Positions 29,723-38,543 of a stretch of 38,965 bases of DNA are shown here, piece by piece. Made by a program: the position numbers and the translations under genes. The notes below the pieces were generated by a model. It was not told the DNA's origin, ran no database searches, and saw nothing but the letters and a program-made list of their open reading frames with translations. Position 1 is the stretch's first letter. Every line of letters begins with the position of its first letter. This stretch comes from a bacterium (GTDB taxonomy: Bacteria; SZUA-79; Acidulodesulfobacterales; Acidulodesulfobacteraceae). Where the stretch lies: contig JAKASB010000002.1 of the NCBI GenBank assembly GCA_021828255.1, forward strand, positions 1 to 38,965. Reading direction: 5' to 3'.

Positions 29723-32700
29723 ATTTATAGAACTGTTCGGGTTTAAAACATTTCCCGATAAAGTTAGGATACCTTTTCATCCGGGCATAAATATCATAGT
29801 CGGTCCTAATGGATGCGGCAAAACTAATATCGTAGATGCTATCAGGTTTATTCTTGGAGAGCAGAGTTTAAAAGATTTAAGGCTTAAGAGCATAAACGAT
29901 ATAATATTTCACGGTTCCAATATACGGAATCAGTCTTCCATGGCTTTGTGCAGGGGAGTATTCGAAAACAACGGAGGGGGCAGTTTCAGGTATAAAGATT
30001 TTTCCGAAATAATGACTGAAAGAAGGCATTTTAAAAACAAAGAAACGGAATACAGAATCAACGGAATTTCCATTCCATACAGGGAATATTTAGATTTTTT
30101 TAACGAAAACGGATTATCAAGACATTATTCTATAATAGATTCCTCCAAAATAGATGCTGTATTGAATTACAAGCCGAATGAATTGAGATTATTCTTTGAA
30201 GAAACTTCCGGAATAACAAAATATAAAATACAGAAAAAATCGGCATCCAAGAAATTAGAAGCGGCCGTAAACAATCTGCTTAGAATAGGTGATTTGTTCA
30301 ATGAAGTGGAAAATCAGTTAATTTTTCTGGAAAAGGCTTCAAAAAAATTAGATGAGTATAAAAAACTCGAAACCGAAAAAATATGGTATGATTTTGCCTT
30401 ATACGACAGGATAAAAAGAAAAATAATCTCGGAGATAGATAAATATAAAAAAGAACTTGAAAATTATTCCTCACAGCTTGCGGCTGCGGAAGTAAAGGAG
30501 AGTTCTATTTTAAGTGTTTTAACGGATGGAAAAACCTCTTTTGATAAGATGGAAGCAGAATACAGGCTTGCGGCAGACGAAAAAAACAGATATTTAATAG
30601 ACCTTGCAAAACTTAATTCCGATATAGAATATGGGAATATGAAGACAAGAGATTTAGAATCTGAAATTTTAAGGAAAGCAAAAGAAATAGAGGAGCAAAC
30701 CCAATCAAAAGATAGAAACTCAGAAAAATTATTAAATCTTAAAAATAAACTTGTTATAGACGAATCTGATTTTGAAAATCTCAGGGGAAAATTAAATACT
30801 TTAAACAAATCTGTTGCAGAAAAAAAAGATTTAGTAATTAAAATGAAAGACAGGTTGGAAAACATCAACGATGAAATGTTGGATATTTTGGAAAAATCAC
30901 AAAATAATAACAATAAATTGCTTTTTAGCAATAAAAACATTAAAAATATAGAGGTAAGAATCAATGAAACAAAAAATCTTATATCCAAAATTTCTACGGA
31001 AGTAGGCGAAACCGACAATGTCTTAAATGAAAAAATAAAGTCGTTTAACGATATAGGGGTAATAATCGAAAATTTAAAAAAGGAGTATTCGGATAACAGG
31101 ATGAAGTTATCTGAGATCGCAGAACAGCTTAATGAATATGGCATAAAAAAGGGCGGCTTAGAAAAAGAACTTATAAAAATAAGTATAGACATATCCGGGC
31201 TGACCGATTTTATCGACAACCGCGAAGGATTTTCTGAAGGAACCAAGAATTTTTTAAATGTCAAAAAAGATTATGAAGCATATCCTCTATCCGATATTAT
31301 AGAAATTGAATCAGGATTTGAAAGTACCGTACCGGAAAGCGTTAGAGGAATGTTTGAAGCGGTCATAGTAAGAAATATGAAAGACGTTGAAAAAGCGTTA
31401 GATTATGTAACCGGCAATAAAATTGGAGAAATAAAAATTTTTGTTCCCGGTAAAAGAAAGAAGAACGGGCGGAGCGGGCCGGAAAATTTGTCTGCTAATA
31501 TAGGCGGGGAATTAGGCGTTGTTCCGCTTAAAGAAAAAATAGGACTTAATTTACCCGGCATATCTTTAGAAGATATAGGTATTAATTTTTATTATCATAA
31601 CAATACAAAAGACATTCTTCGGTATATAGAGCGGACGAGTTTTTTTCCGGAAGTGAATATTATAACGGAAGAAGGGATAATATTTCTTTCAAACGGATTT
31701 ATAATTGCAGGTAAAAATAAAAATATCGAAAGTCATAATCTGTTCATTAACAAAAAGAAATTATCGGAATATAAAAAGATTGAAATAGAAAAACAAAAGG
31801 AATTTAGCATCATAGAATCTTTGTTTCAGTCTAAACAAACCGAAATTAACGAGCTTAATATTGCAACGGACAAATACAGCGAAGAGATCAAAGCTAACGA
31901 AATGGTCCAGCTGACCGCTAAAAACGATATTAAGCATTTAGAAAGTATGCTGATTAAATCTAAAGACAGGTTGAGTATATTAAATAACGAATCCGCAAAT
32001 CTTGAAAATGAAAAAACGGAAGGTTATAAGGAAAAAGAAAATTTAGAAGAAGAAATTTTAATTTTAGAAAGCGAATTAAAGTTGAAATTAGGTGAAAAGA
32101 ATGCGGCAGAAAAAAGATTAAATGAATTTGAAGACGAATTTGAAAAGATAAAAGAAGACGAGACGGCATTAAAAATAGAGATTAATTCCGCCGAACAGAA
32201 TATTATTTTTTTAAAGAAACAGATAAAAGATTTAGAATATAATGTATTAAATTATGATAAAAGAATTAAATATTTGCAGGAACAGAAAGAAAAATCAGAT
32301 TTGGATATGAAGTATGCCATTGAAGATTTATCCGCTAAACGAAAAAATATCGAAATTTTAAATGATTTAATAAAGCGGACGGATGCCGTCATTATGGACA
32401 TGGAAGCTAAGCTTGAAAAATTAAAAGAAAAGATTATCAATACGGAAAAAGAATTGGAAAATGCAAGCAGGCAAAAACTTAATATGGATAAGAAAAAAGA
32501 TGCGGTGCAGACTTACATAGATATCAATAACGAAAAACTTGCCGAACTTGACCAAAACAGGGATTTAAGCAGTCAGGCACTCGAGCCTGCCTCGGAAGAT
32601 AAAGACTTTATAAGTAGTATCGCAGGTATCAATAATGACAATATTAAAAAAGCGATAGAAGAACTTAACGTAAAAATAAAAGAACTTGGCGATATAAATA

Positions 32701-33317
32701 TGAATGCGGCGAAAGAGCATAAGGAGGCATTAGATAGGCTTAAGTTTTTGGACAAACAAAAAAAAGACCTTGAAAGTTCTATTGAAACGCTGAACGGTAT
32801 TATAAGGCAATTGGATGCGGTATCCAAGGAGAAATTTAATTCAAGTCTTACTCATATAAGGCAAAAGTTTAAGGAGTTGTTTGCATTTTTATTTGGAGGA
32901 GGACATGCCGATATATTGAACGTTGTTTTACGCAATGCCGAAGAATTTGATGAAAATGAAAAGGAATCGAACGATGCCGAACTACCGGGAATGGAAATAA
33001 ATGTGCAAATGCCCGGGAAAAAATTTTCTGGAATAAATATTTTATCTCAGGGTGAAAAGGTTCTTGTGGCGGTAAGTCTTTTGTTTTCCATTTTTTTAGT
33101 AAAAAAGACCCCTTTTTGTGTTATAGACGAGGTTGATGCTCCACTGGATTATGCTAATAATGCCAGATATAACAAATTAATAGAGGAAATATCGAATTAT
33201 TCGCAGATAATTTTAATAACGCATAATAAAAAAACCATGGAAATAGGAAAAAATATCTTTGGAGTAACTTCCAAACACCCGGATATTTCGGGAATCGTAT
33301 CGGTTTCTATGAATTAA
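29712..33317 (+). CDS. smc: Chromosome segregation ATPase Smc
   Basis: IIVGPNGCGKTNIVDAIRFILGEQSLKDLR; long coiled coils; hinge; LSQGEKVLVAVSLLFSIF; CVIDEVDAPLD. Confidence 0.97.
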   Translation: MRLKFIELFGFKTFPDKVRIPFHPGINIIVGPNGCGKTNIVDAIRFILGEQSLKDLRLKSINDIIFHGSNIRNQSSMALCRGVFENNGGGSFRYKDFSEIMTERRHFKNKETEYRINGISIPYREYLDFFNENGLSRHYSIIDSSKIDAVLNYKPNELRLFFEETSGITKYKIQKKSASKKLEAAVNNLLRIGDLFNEVENQLIFLEKASKKLDEYKKLETEKIWYDFALYDRIKRKIISEIDKYKKELENYSSQLAAAEVKESSILSVLTDGKTSFDKMEAEYRLAADEKNRYLIDLAKLNSDIEYGNMKTRDLESEILRKAKEIEEQTQSKDRNSEKLLNLKNKLVIDESDFENLRGKLNTLNKSVAEKKDLVIKMKDRLENINDEMLDILEKSQNNNNKLLFSNKNIKNIEVRINETKNLISKISTEVGETDNVLNEKIKSFNDIGVIIENLKKEYSDNRMKLSEIAEQLNEYGIKKGGLEKELIKISIDISGLTDFIDNREGFSEGTKNFLNVKKDYEAYPLSDIIEIESGFESTVPESVRGMFEAVIVRNMKDVEKALDYVTGNKIGEIKIFVPGKRKKNGRSGPENLSANIGGELGVVPLKEKIGLNLPGISLEDIGINFYYHNNTKDILRYIERTSFFPEVNIITEEGIIFLSNGFIIAGKNKNIESHNLFINKKKLSEYKKIEIEKQKEFSIIESLFQSKQTEINELNIATDKYSEEIKANEMVQLTAKNDIKHLESMLIKSKDRLSILNNESANLENEKTEGYKEKENLEEEILILESELKLKLGEKNAAEKRLNEFEDEFEKIKEDETALKIEINSAEQNIIFLKKQIKDLEYNVLNYDKRIKYLQEQKEKSDLDMKYAIEDLSAKRKNIEILNDLIKRTDAVIMDMEAKLEKLKEKIINTEKELENASRQKLNMDKKKDAVQTYIDINNEKLAELDQNRDLSSQALEPASEDKDFISSIAGINNDNIKKAIEELNVKIKELGDINMNAAKEHKEALDRLKFLDKQKKDLESSIETLNGIIRQLDAVSKEKFNSSLTHIRQKFKELFAFLFGGGHADILNVVLRNAEEFDENEKESNDAELPGMEINVQMPGKKFSGINILSQGEKVLVAVSLLFSIFLVKKTPFCVIDEVDAPLDYANNARYNKLIEEISNYSQIILITHNKKTMEIGKNIFGVTSKHPDISGIVSVSMN

Positions 33318-33348
33318 AAAAACAAAATTTTCACAGGGAAATCGATTA

Positions 33349-34260
33349 ATGAAAATATTTGAAAAATTTAAAAATTTAGCGGAAAGCCTCAAAAAGACAA
33401 AACAGGAATTATCGGGTAAAATAAACTCTATTTTTAGTTCCGGCAAAATCGAGAGCGGCGACATTGATAAAATAGAAGAAGCGTTAATTCTATCGGATAT
33501 ATCATATCAGACGGCATCGAAGATAATAGAAGGCGTAAAAAAAAGAGTCGTAAAATTCAAGGAACTGACCCAGGGTATTATAAAGCAGGCGTTAAAAGAA
33601 GAAATAAGTTCTAAAATATCGATTGAATTTCCAGAAATTAAAATCAACGCCGAAAAAAATATTTTTATTATAGTCGGCGTAAACGGGGTAGGGAAAACTA
33701 CGACGGTAGGCAAACTTGGCAAATATTATTCAGACAGAGGCAGAAAAGTTATTATAGCGGCATGCGATACGTTTAGGGCAGCCGGAAAAGAACAGATTGA
33801 GGTCTGGGGACGGAGAACGGGCATCGAAGTCGTTTCCGGCAAAGAAAATCAAGACCCCGCGTCCGTAGCGCACGATGCAGTTCAGCGGTTTAAAGAAAAA
33901 GATTATAACCTCCTTCTTATAGATACTGCAGGAAGGTTACATAACAAAAAACATCTTATGGAAGAACTGTCGAAAATAAAAAGGGTCATATCAAAATCGT
34001 CCGGCAATGAGCCGGATGAAGTTCTAATAGTTATAGATGCGGGTTTGGGGCAGAATTCTTTAGTTCAGGTTGAGCAGTTTAAGGCTATAATGGATATTAC
34101 AGGGGTTATAATTACAAAATTAGACGGTTCGGCTAAAGGAGGTATCATAATAGATATAATACACAAGCTAAACCTTCCCGTAAGATTTATAGGAACGGGA
34201 GAATCTCCCGATAAAATATCGGAATTTTCTCCCGAAATTTTTACGGATAACCTGTTTTAA
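33349..34260 (+). CDS. ftsY: Signal recognition particle receptor FtsY
   Basis: VGVNGVGKTTTVGKLGKYY; AACDTFRAAGKEQIEVWGRR; DTAGRLHNKKHLMEEL; TKLDGSAKGG. Confidence 0.98.
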   Translation: MKIFEKFKNLAESLKKTKQELSGKINSIFSSGKIESGDIDKIEEALILSDISYQTASKIIEGVKKRVVKFKELTQGIIKQALKEEISSKISIEFPEIKINAEKNIFIIVGVNGVGKTTTVGKLGKYYSDRGRKVIIAACDTFRAAGKEQIEVWGRRTGIEVVSGKENQDPASVAHDAVQRFKEKDYNLLLIDTAGRLHNKKHLMEELSKIKRVISKSSGNEPDEVLIVIDAGLGQNSLVQVEQFKAIMDITGVIITKLDGSAKGGIIIDIIHKLNLPVRFIGTGESPDKISEFSPEIFTDNLF

Positions 34261-34279
34261 ATGCAAATCTCCAAACCGT

Positions 34280-34705
34280 TTATTTAATTTCTATTTTTTT
34301 TGGGGCTGCAGTTTTGCTTTTCTTAAGGGTTACTTCCAGCAACCCGTCTTTTAACGATGCTCCGGCTTCGTTTTTTTCAACCACGGAGGGTAGATCTATA
34401 ATCCTATAAAAAGAACCGTACTGAATTTCCTGACGGTAAAAATTTTCTTTCTTTTCTTCTTTTTCCTGTCTGTGTTCGCCCTTTATCGTAAGTTGGTCTC
34501 CGTTGACCTCGATTACGATATTTTCTTTGGGTATTCCGGGCACTTGAGCTTTAACTACGATGTTTTCATCCTGTTCTACGACATCGACCGCAGGTTCTAT
34601 GTAACCTGCCGTGTTTCTTGAAACGGGATTGAAAAAATCAAAGAAATTTTTTTCAATTTCGCTCCTTATCGGATAAAAAGGGTCAAATTTAACAATCTTT
34701 TTCAT
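34280..34705 (-). CDS. Hsp20/alpha-crystallin family small heat shock protein
   Basis: EPAVDVVEQDENIVVKAQVPGIPKENIVIEVNGDQLTIKGEH; A-x-x-x-n-G-x-L motif AGASLKDGLLEVTL; AAGGAGG SD on minus strand. Confidence 0.96.
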   Translation of the reverse strand: MKKIVKFDPFYPIRSEIEKNFFDFFNPVSRNTAGYIEPAVDVVEQDENIVVKAQVPGIPKENIVIEVNGDQLTIKGEHRQEKEEKKENFYRQEIQYGSFYRIIDLPSVVEKNEAGASLKDGLLEVTLKKSKTAAPKKIEIK

Positions 34706-34739
34706 GATTCATAACCTCCTTATATAAAAAATTATTTAC

Positions 34740-34769
34740 TATATAGATAGATAATTATCTATATATATA
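34740..34769. repeat. 30-nt near-perfect inverted repeat (14 of 15 pairs) upstream of hsp20
   Basis: TATATAGATAGATAATTATCTATATATATA centred 34754/34755, one mismatched pair (34746/34763). Confidence 0.85.
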
Positions 34770-34772
34770 ATA

Positions 34773-34800
34773 AAGATACCACAGAAAAATTATTTTTCAA
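34773..34800 (-). promoter_or_regulatory. Putative sigma70-like promoter for hsp20 (TTGAAA-N16-TATCTT, minus strand)
   Basis: Minus-strand hexamers with 16-bp spacer upstream of the inverted repeat. Confidence 0.4.
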
Positions 34801-34823
34801 TATGAGGGTGGACGCCGTTCCGC

Positions 34824-34852
34824 TTTACAAAATTTTTAAAAAATTATAAAAT
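34824..34852 (+). promoter_or_regulatory. Putative promoter for purM (TTTACA-N17-TAAAAT)
   Basis: -35-like 34824..34829, -10-like 34847..34852; purM ATG at 34862. Confidence 0.45.
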
Positions 34853-34861
34853 CATACAACT

Positions 34862-35917
34862 ATGGATTATAAAAAAGCCGGCGTAAATATAGAAGCCGGA
34901 AAAAAAGCGGTTTTAGATATTACATCTATTGTGAAAAGCACTTATACTAAAGGGGCAATAGATAATTTCGGCTTGTTCGGCTCTCTGTTTTCCATAGGAG
35001 AACTGAATTACAAAAATCCGGTTTTAGTTTCCGGGACAGACGGGGTAGGAACCAAACTCAAAGTCGCTTTTGCCGCAAACAAGCATGATACTATAGGCAT
35101 AGATTTAGTAGCTATGAGCATAAACGATATCGCCTGTCTTGGAGCTAAGCCCCTTTTTTTCTTAGATTATATATCAACCTCAAATTTAAACACCGGTATT
35201 ATCAAAGAAATAGTTTCGGGAATCGCCTCCGGGTGCAAAGAAGCAAAGTGTTCCCTTCTGGGCGGAGAAATGGCGGAGATGCCGTCTTTTTATCAGTCTG
35301 GCGAATATGATTTAGCCGGTTTTGCGGTAGGAATAGCGGAAAAAGACGAAATTATCGATGGAAAAGAAATTAAGGAAGGGGACAGGATAATAGGTGTAGC
35401 TTCAAGCGGACTGCATTCCAACGGCTATTCCCTTGCCAGGAAGATTATTTTTGAAATTATGGGTTTAAATATAAACGAACCTTTGCTTAAAGACGGGAGA
35501 ACCGTTAAAGACGTTCTTTTAGAGCCTACCGTTATTTATTCGGAACTCGTTCAGACGCTTAAAGGAAAATTCAAAATTAAAGGAATTGCCCATATAACGG
35601 GCGGCGGGATACCGGAAAATTTAGTCAGGATACTTCCGGTAAATACTGTTGCAGAAATTGATAAACATTCGTGGAATTTGCCGGAACTTTTCAAACTACT
35701 GAAAGAAAAAGGCGGATTGGACGAGGCTGAATTTTACCGAGTTTTTAACACAGGCATCGGTTTGATTTTGGTAGTGGAAGATGGTAAAGCAGACGAGATT
35801 ATTTCTCTTATAAACGATACGGGATATTCATATTCAAAACATTTTAAGTCGTATAATATAGGTAACATAACTCATTCTAAAAGAGTTATTGGAGAACCCT
35901 CAGTCAACCTGATTTAA
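34862..35917 (+). CDS. purM: Phosphoribosylformylglycinamidine cyclo-ligase
   Basis: DYKKAGVNIEAGKKAV; VSGTDGVGTKLKVAF; MSINDIACLGAKPLFFLDY; LLGGEMAEMPSFY; GLHSNGYSLAR. Confidence 0.98.
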   Translation: MDYKKAGVNIEAGKKAVLDITSIVKSTYTKGAIDNFGLFGSLFSIGELNYKNPVLVSGTDGVGTKLKVAFAANKHDTIGIDLVAMSINDIACLGAKPLFFLDYISTSNLNTGIIKEIVSGIASGCKEAKCSLLGGEMAEMPSFYQSGEYDLAGFAVGIAEKDEIIDGKEIKEGDRIIGVASSGLHSNGYSLARKIIFEIMGLNINEPLLKDGRTVKDVLLEPTVIYSELVQTLKGKFKIKGIAHITGGGIPENLVRILPVNTVAEIDKHSWNLPELFKLLKEKGGLDEAEFYRVFNTGIGLILVVEDGKADEIISLINDTGYSYSKHFKSYNIGNITHSKRVIGEPSVNLI

Positions 35918-35935
35918 AATATAAATATAAAAAAA

Positions 35936-36538
35936 ATGCAAAAGAATTGTATTATTTTAGCTTCCGGAAACGGTTCTAACACCTTGAATTTAATTAATAA
36001 ATTTTACACCGGTAAAACCGGCTCCGGCTTGATAAATATATCCGCCGTCGTTTCAAATACCTCCTACGCGCCGGTTATAGACAAGGTTAAAAAAACCGCG
36101 CCGGATATTCCGGTTTTCACGATACCTTTTACTTTCCTTTCCGAAAGGGAAGCTTTTGAAAGCCGGTTGGAAAGCATTATTGAAAAGTATAAAATCAAAT
36201 TTATCATTCTGGCAGGTTTTATGAAAATACTCTCTAAAGAATTCGTTTCAAAATTTCCATGCAAAATAATTAACATTCACCCTTCCCTGCTTCCTGCCTT
36301 TAAAGGCAGGGATGCGATAAAAAACGCATTCGAGTACGGAGTAAAATATACGGGAGTTACCGTGCATTACGTTACTTCCGAAGTAGATGCCGGTCCTATT
36401 ATTTGTCAGGAAATTGTCAAGATAGACGATTTCGATACGGTCGAATCTTTAGAAGCAAAAATTCATGAGGCGGAGTATAGAATTTACCCTATTGCGTTAG
36501 AAATAGCGTTAACCGAAGGCAACCCGCATGTTAATTGA
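35936..36538 (+). CDS. purN: Phosphoribosylglycinamide formyltransferase
   Basis: ILASGNGSNTLNLI; NIHPSLLPAFKGRDAIKNAFEYGVKYTGVTVHYV; DAGPII. Confidence 0.97.
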   Translation: MQKNCIILASGNGSNTLNLINKFYTGKTGSGLINISAVVSNTSYAPVIDKVKKTAPDIPVFTIPFTFLSEREAFESRLESIIEKYKIKFIILAGFMKILSKEFVSKFPCKIINIHPSLLPAFKGRDAIKNAFEYGVKYTGVTVHYVTSEVDAGPIICQEIVKIDDFDTVESLEAKIHEAEYRIYPIALEIALTEGNPHVN

Positions 36539-36592
36539 CATAAACTTATATATTTAATTAATTTTTATTAGTAACACTATACCACTATCGAT

Positions 36593-37483
36593 TTGAAGCC
36601 GTTTAATATAAGCCGGGAAAATATATTTGTTAGATTAAGATTTATTTCTTACGTCGGTATTTTTGTAAATTTAATATTGACGGTTGCCAAGTTTTATGTG
36701 GGAATTGTAGGAAATTCCGAAGCCTTGGTAGCCGATGGTTTTAATTCCCTCTCAGATATATTTGCGGGATTTGTCGTTTACACATCCTTTAAAATATCGA
36801 GCAAGCCTCATGACAAAGAGCATCCGTACGGACATGCAAAAGCCGAAATGATTGCGACTTTTATAGTCGCATTGATATTAATACTTTTTGGATTCTCAAT
36901 AATAGGAGTTTCTGCCTATAAGATTTATTTTCATAAATTTGAAAAACCGGCGTTAGATACCTTAATAGTTGCTCTTGCGACTATAGTGGTCAAAGAAATA
37001 CTGTATAAATGGACGCTCCGGTGGGGCAAGCTTTTAAAATCTACGGGACTGATTGCGACCGCATATGACCACAAGAGCGATGTCATCGTGTCTTTAGCGG
37101 TAGTAATAGGGATTTCTTTTGCCATAAAAGGATATTACTATATGGACCCTATTGCCGGAATAGTCGTCAGTTTTTTTATATTCCGGCTGGCTTTAAAACT
37201 TATTAAGGAATCTATAGGTAATCTTATGGATGAAAGCCCTCCGGTCTTTGTGGTGGATAAAATAAAAAATATAATTACTTCCGTTAAAGGAGTCGAAAGA
37301 ATTACGGATATAAAAGTCAGAAAATCAGGGCCGTATTTTTATATTGACGTCGAAATAGAAATCAATCAAAATATGACCGTTAAAATGTCGCACGATATTG
37401 CGGAAAACGTAAAGAGCAACCTTATGTTGTCCAATTTTTACATAAATGACGTTATGGTGCATATAAATCCGTTTGAAAATTGA
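36593..37483 (+). CDS. Cation diffusion facilitator family transporter (TTG start)
   Basis: SEALVADGFNSLSDI...HPYGHAKAEMIATF...ATAYDHKSDVIVSLAVVIG; C-terminal cytoplasmic domain. Confidence 0.95.
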   Translation: MKPFNISRENIFVRLRFISYVGIFVNLILTVAKFYVGIVGNSEALVADGFNSLSDIFAGFVVYTSFKISSKPHDKEHPYGHAKAEMIATFIVALILILFGFSIIGVSAYKIYFHKFEKPALDTLIVALATIVVKEILYKWTLRWGKLLKSTGLIATAYDHKSDVIVSLAVVIGISFAIKGYYYMDPIAGIVVSFFIFRLALKLIKESIGNLMDESPPVFVVDKIKNIITSVKGVERITDIKVRKSGPYFYIDVEIEINQNMTVKMSHDIAENVKSNLMLSNFYINDVMVHINPFEN

Positions 37484-37601
37484 CGCGGTAAATGATAAAA
37501 GTCACATTAATACGGTTTGAATAGTATTATAATTATAATGAATTATGATGTGTTTTTATATTTTTTAAGTTTGAGCAATAAAGGGATTTATCTTAAAAAT
37601 T

Positions 37602-38189
37602 ATGGACATATATCTTCAAATAAAGAACAAAAAAGGCGAAGTATTTAGAGTCGTCAATCTTGGGCGGGAAGAATATTTATCTTTTTTTAAAGACTATTTG
37701 GAAAAATTAAATGGGAGCGGCGTCAACAGCCTTGCGACTTTTTTTAACGAGTTTAAGCCGGGGAACTATCTCGACATAAAAAAGGTTAAAAAATTAAAAG
37801 AGGAAGTTAAGGCTATAGCCGGGGTTATCGGAAAAGATCTGGAAAATTATAAAGAATTTATACAAAAAAGGACGCAGTTGGAACATGAAATTATCAACCG
37901 GTCTTCTTTGAAAAATTTAATGGCGATAGGCGGGCGCAGGCTGGAAGAAATGCTGAAAGCTGGAGACGGAGAACCGGATATTGAAATTAAAACAGAAACG
38001 GAAATTGAGGAAGACGAACTTAAAGCCGAATTAGACTCTATGCGCAAAGAAATAGACAAACTTTCCGAGAGCGAACGTTTATTGGAAGCGGAAAGGAAAA
38101 AATTTCAAGCCGTATTTGATATAGAATCGTTATTCGATATTTTATCGGAGAGTATAAAATCTTCCTCCGGCATATACATAAAAAATTAA
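37602..38189 (+). CDS. Hypothetical protein, charged C-terminal coiled coil
   Basis: 195-aa ORF; Lys/Glu-rich heptad-like C-terminal half; no family recognised. Confidence 0.7.
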   Translation: MDIYLQIKNKKGEVFRVVNLGREEYLSFFKDYLEKLNGSGVNSLATFFNEFKPGNYLDIKKVKKLKEEVKAIAGVIGKDLENYKEFIQKRTQLEHEIINRSSLKNLMAIGGRRLEEMLKAGDGEPDIEIKTETEIEEDELKAELDSMRKEIDKLSESERLLEAERKKFQAVFDIESLFDILSESIKSSSGIYIKN

Positions 38190-38211
38190 TATAGCCTTAT
38201 TGTACTTTGGC

Positions 38212-38240
38212 TTGACTTTCACGTAAATATGTGATATACA
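38212..38240 (+). promoter_or_regulatory. Sigma70-like promoter TTGACT-N17-TATACA for the vapBC-type operon
   Basis: Near-consensus hexamers with 17-bp spacer upstream of 38298. Confidence 0.75.
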
Positions 38241-38297
38241 TAATTATGTGAATATGTTAAAGTATAAATTAAATTTTAAATAAAGGGATATTATTAT

Positions 38298-38543
38298 ATG
38301 GAAAGACAAAATATTACCCTGTCGCTGCCTAAAGCTTTATTGAAAAAAGCTAAGACCATAGCGGTTATGGAAGGCAGATCGCTCAGCGATCTTTTAAAAA
38401 TAACGCTTGAAGAAAAAATAAAGCAGGATACAGGTTATCGATCGGCAAAAAACAGGCAGATTTCTCTTATGGAAAAAGGTTTTAACCTTGGAACTGAAGG
38501 ACGGTTTTCTATAAACAGGGAAGAACTCCATGAAAGACGATAA
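38298..38543 (+). CDS. Ribbon-helix-helix type antitoxin of a VapBC-like pair
   Basis: NITLSLPKALLKKAKTIAVMEGRSLSDLLKITLEEKI looks RHH; overlaps downstream PIN ORF by 13 nt. Confidence 0.85.
   Translation: MERQNITLSLPKALLKKAKTIAVMEGRSLSDLLKITLEEKIKQDTGYRSAKNRQISLMEKGFNLGTEGRFSINREELHERR

Noticed and set aside
30464-31264. 266-aa minus-strand ORF opposite smc
   Set aside because: Ser/Phe/Leu/Ile-rich translation is the mirror of Lys/Glu-rich coiled-coil codons in smc; no independent coding signal.
34261-34279. Possible bidirectional terminator between convergent ftsY and hsp20
   Set aside because: Only 19 nt with no clear GC stem; the T-run on the + strand lies in hsp20 coding sequence.
36293-36310. 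18-nt perfect palindrome CCTGCCTTTAAAGGCAGG
   Set aside because: Sits inside purN and encodes the conserved LPAFKGR active-site motif; most simply a coding coincidence, although GC-rich for this genome.
37538-37648. Small ORF (36 aa, MNYDVFLYFLSLSNKG...) upstream of and overlapping the hypothetical gene
   Set aside because: No SD, no homology, out of frame with the larger ORF; a possible uORF but no support.
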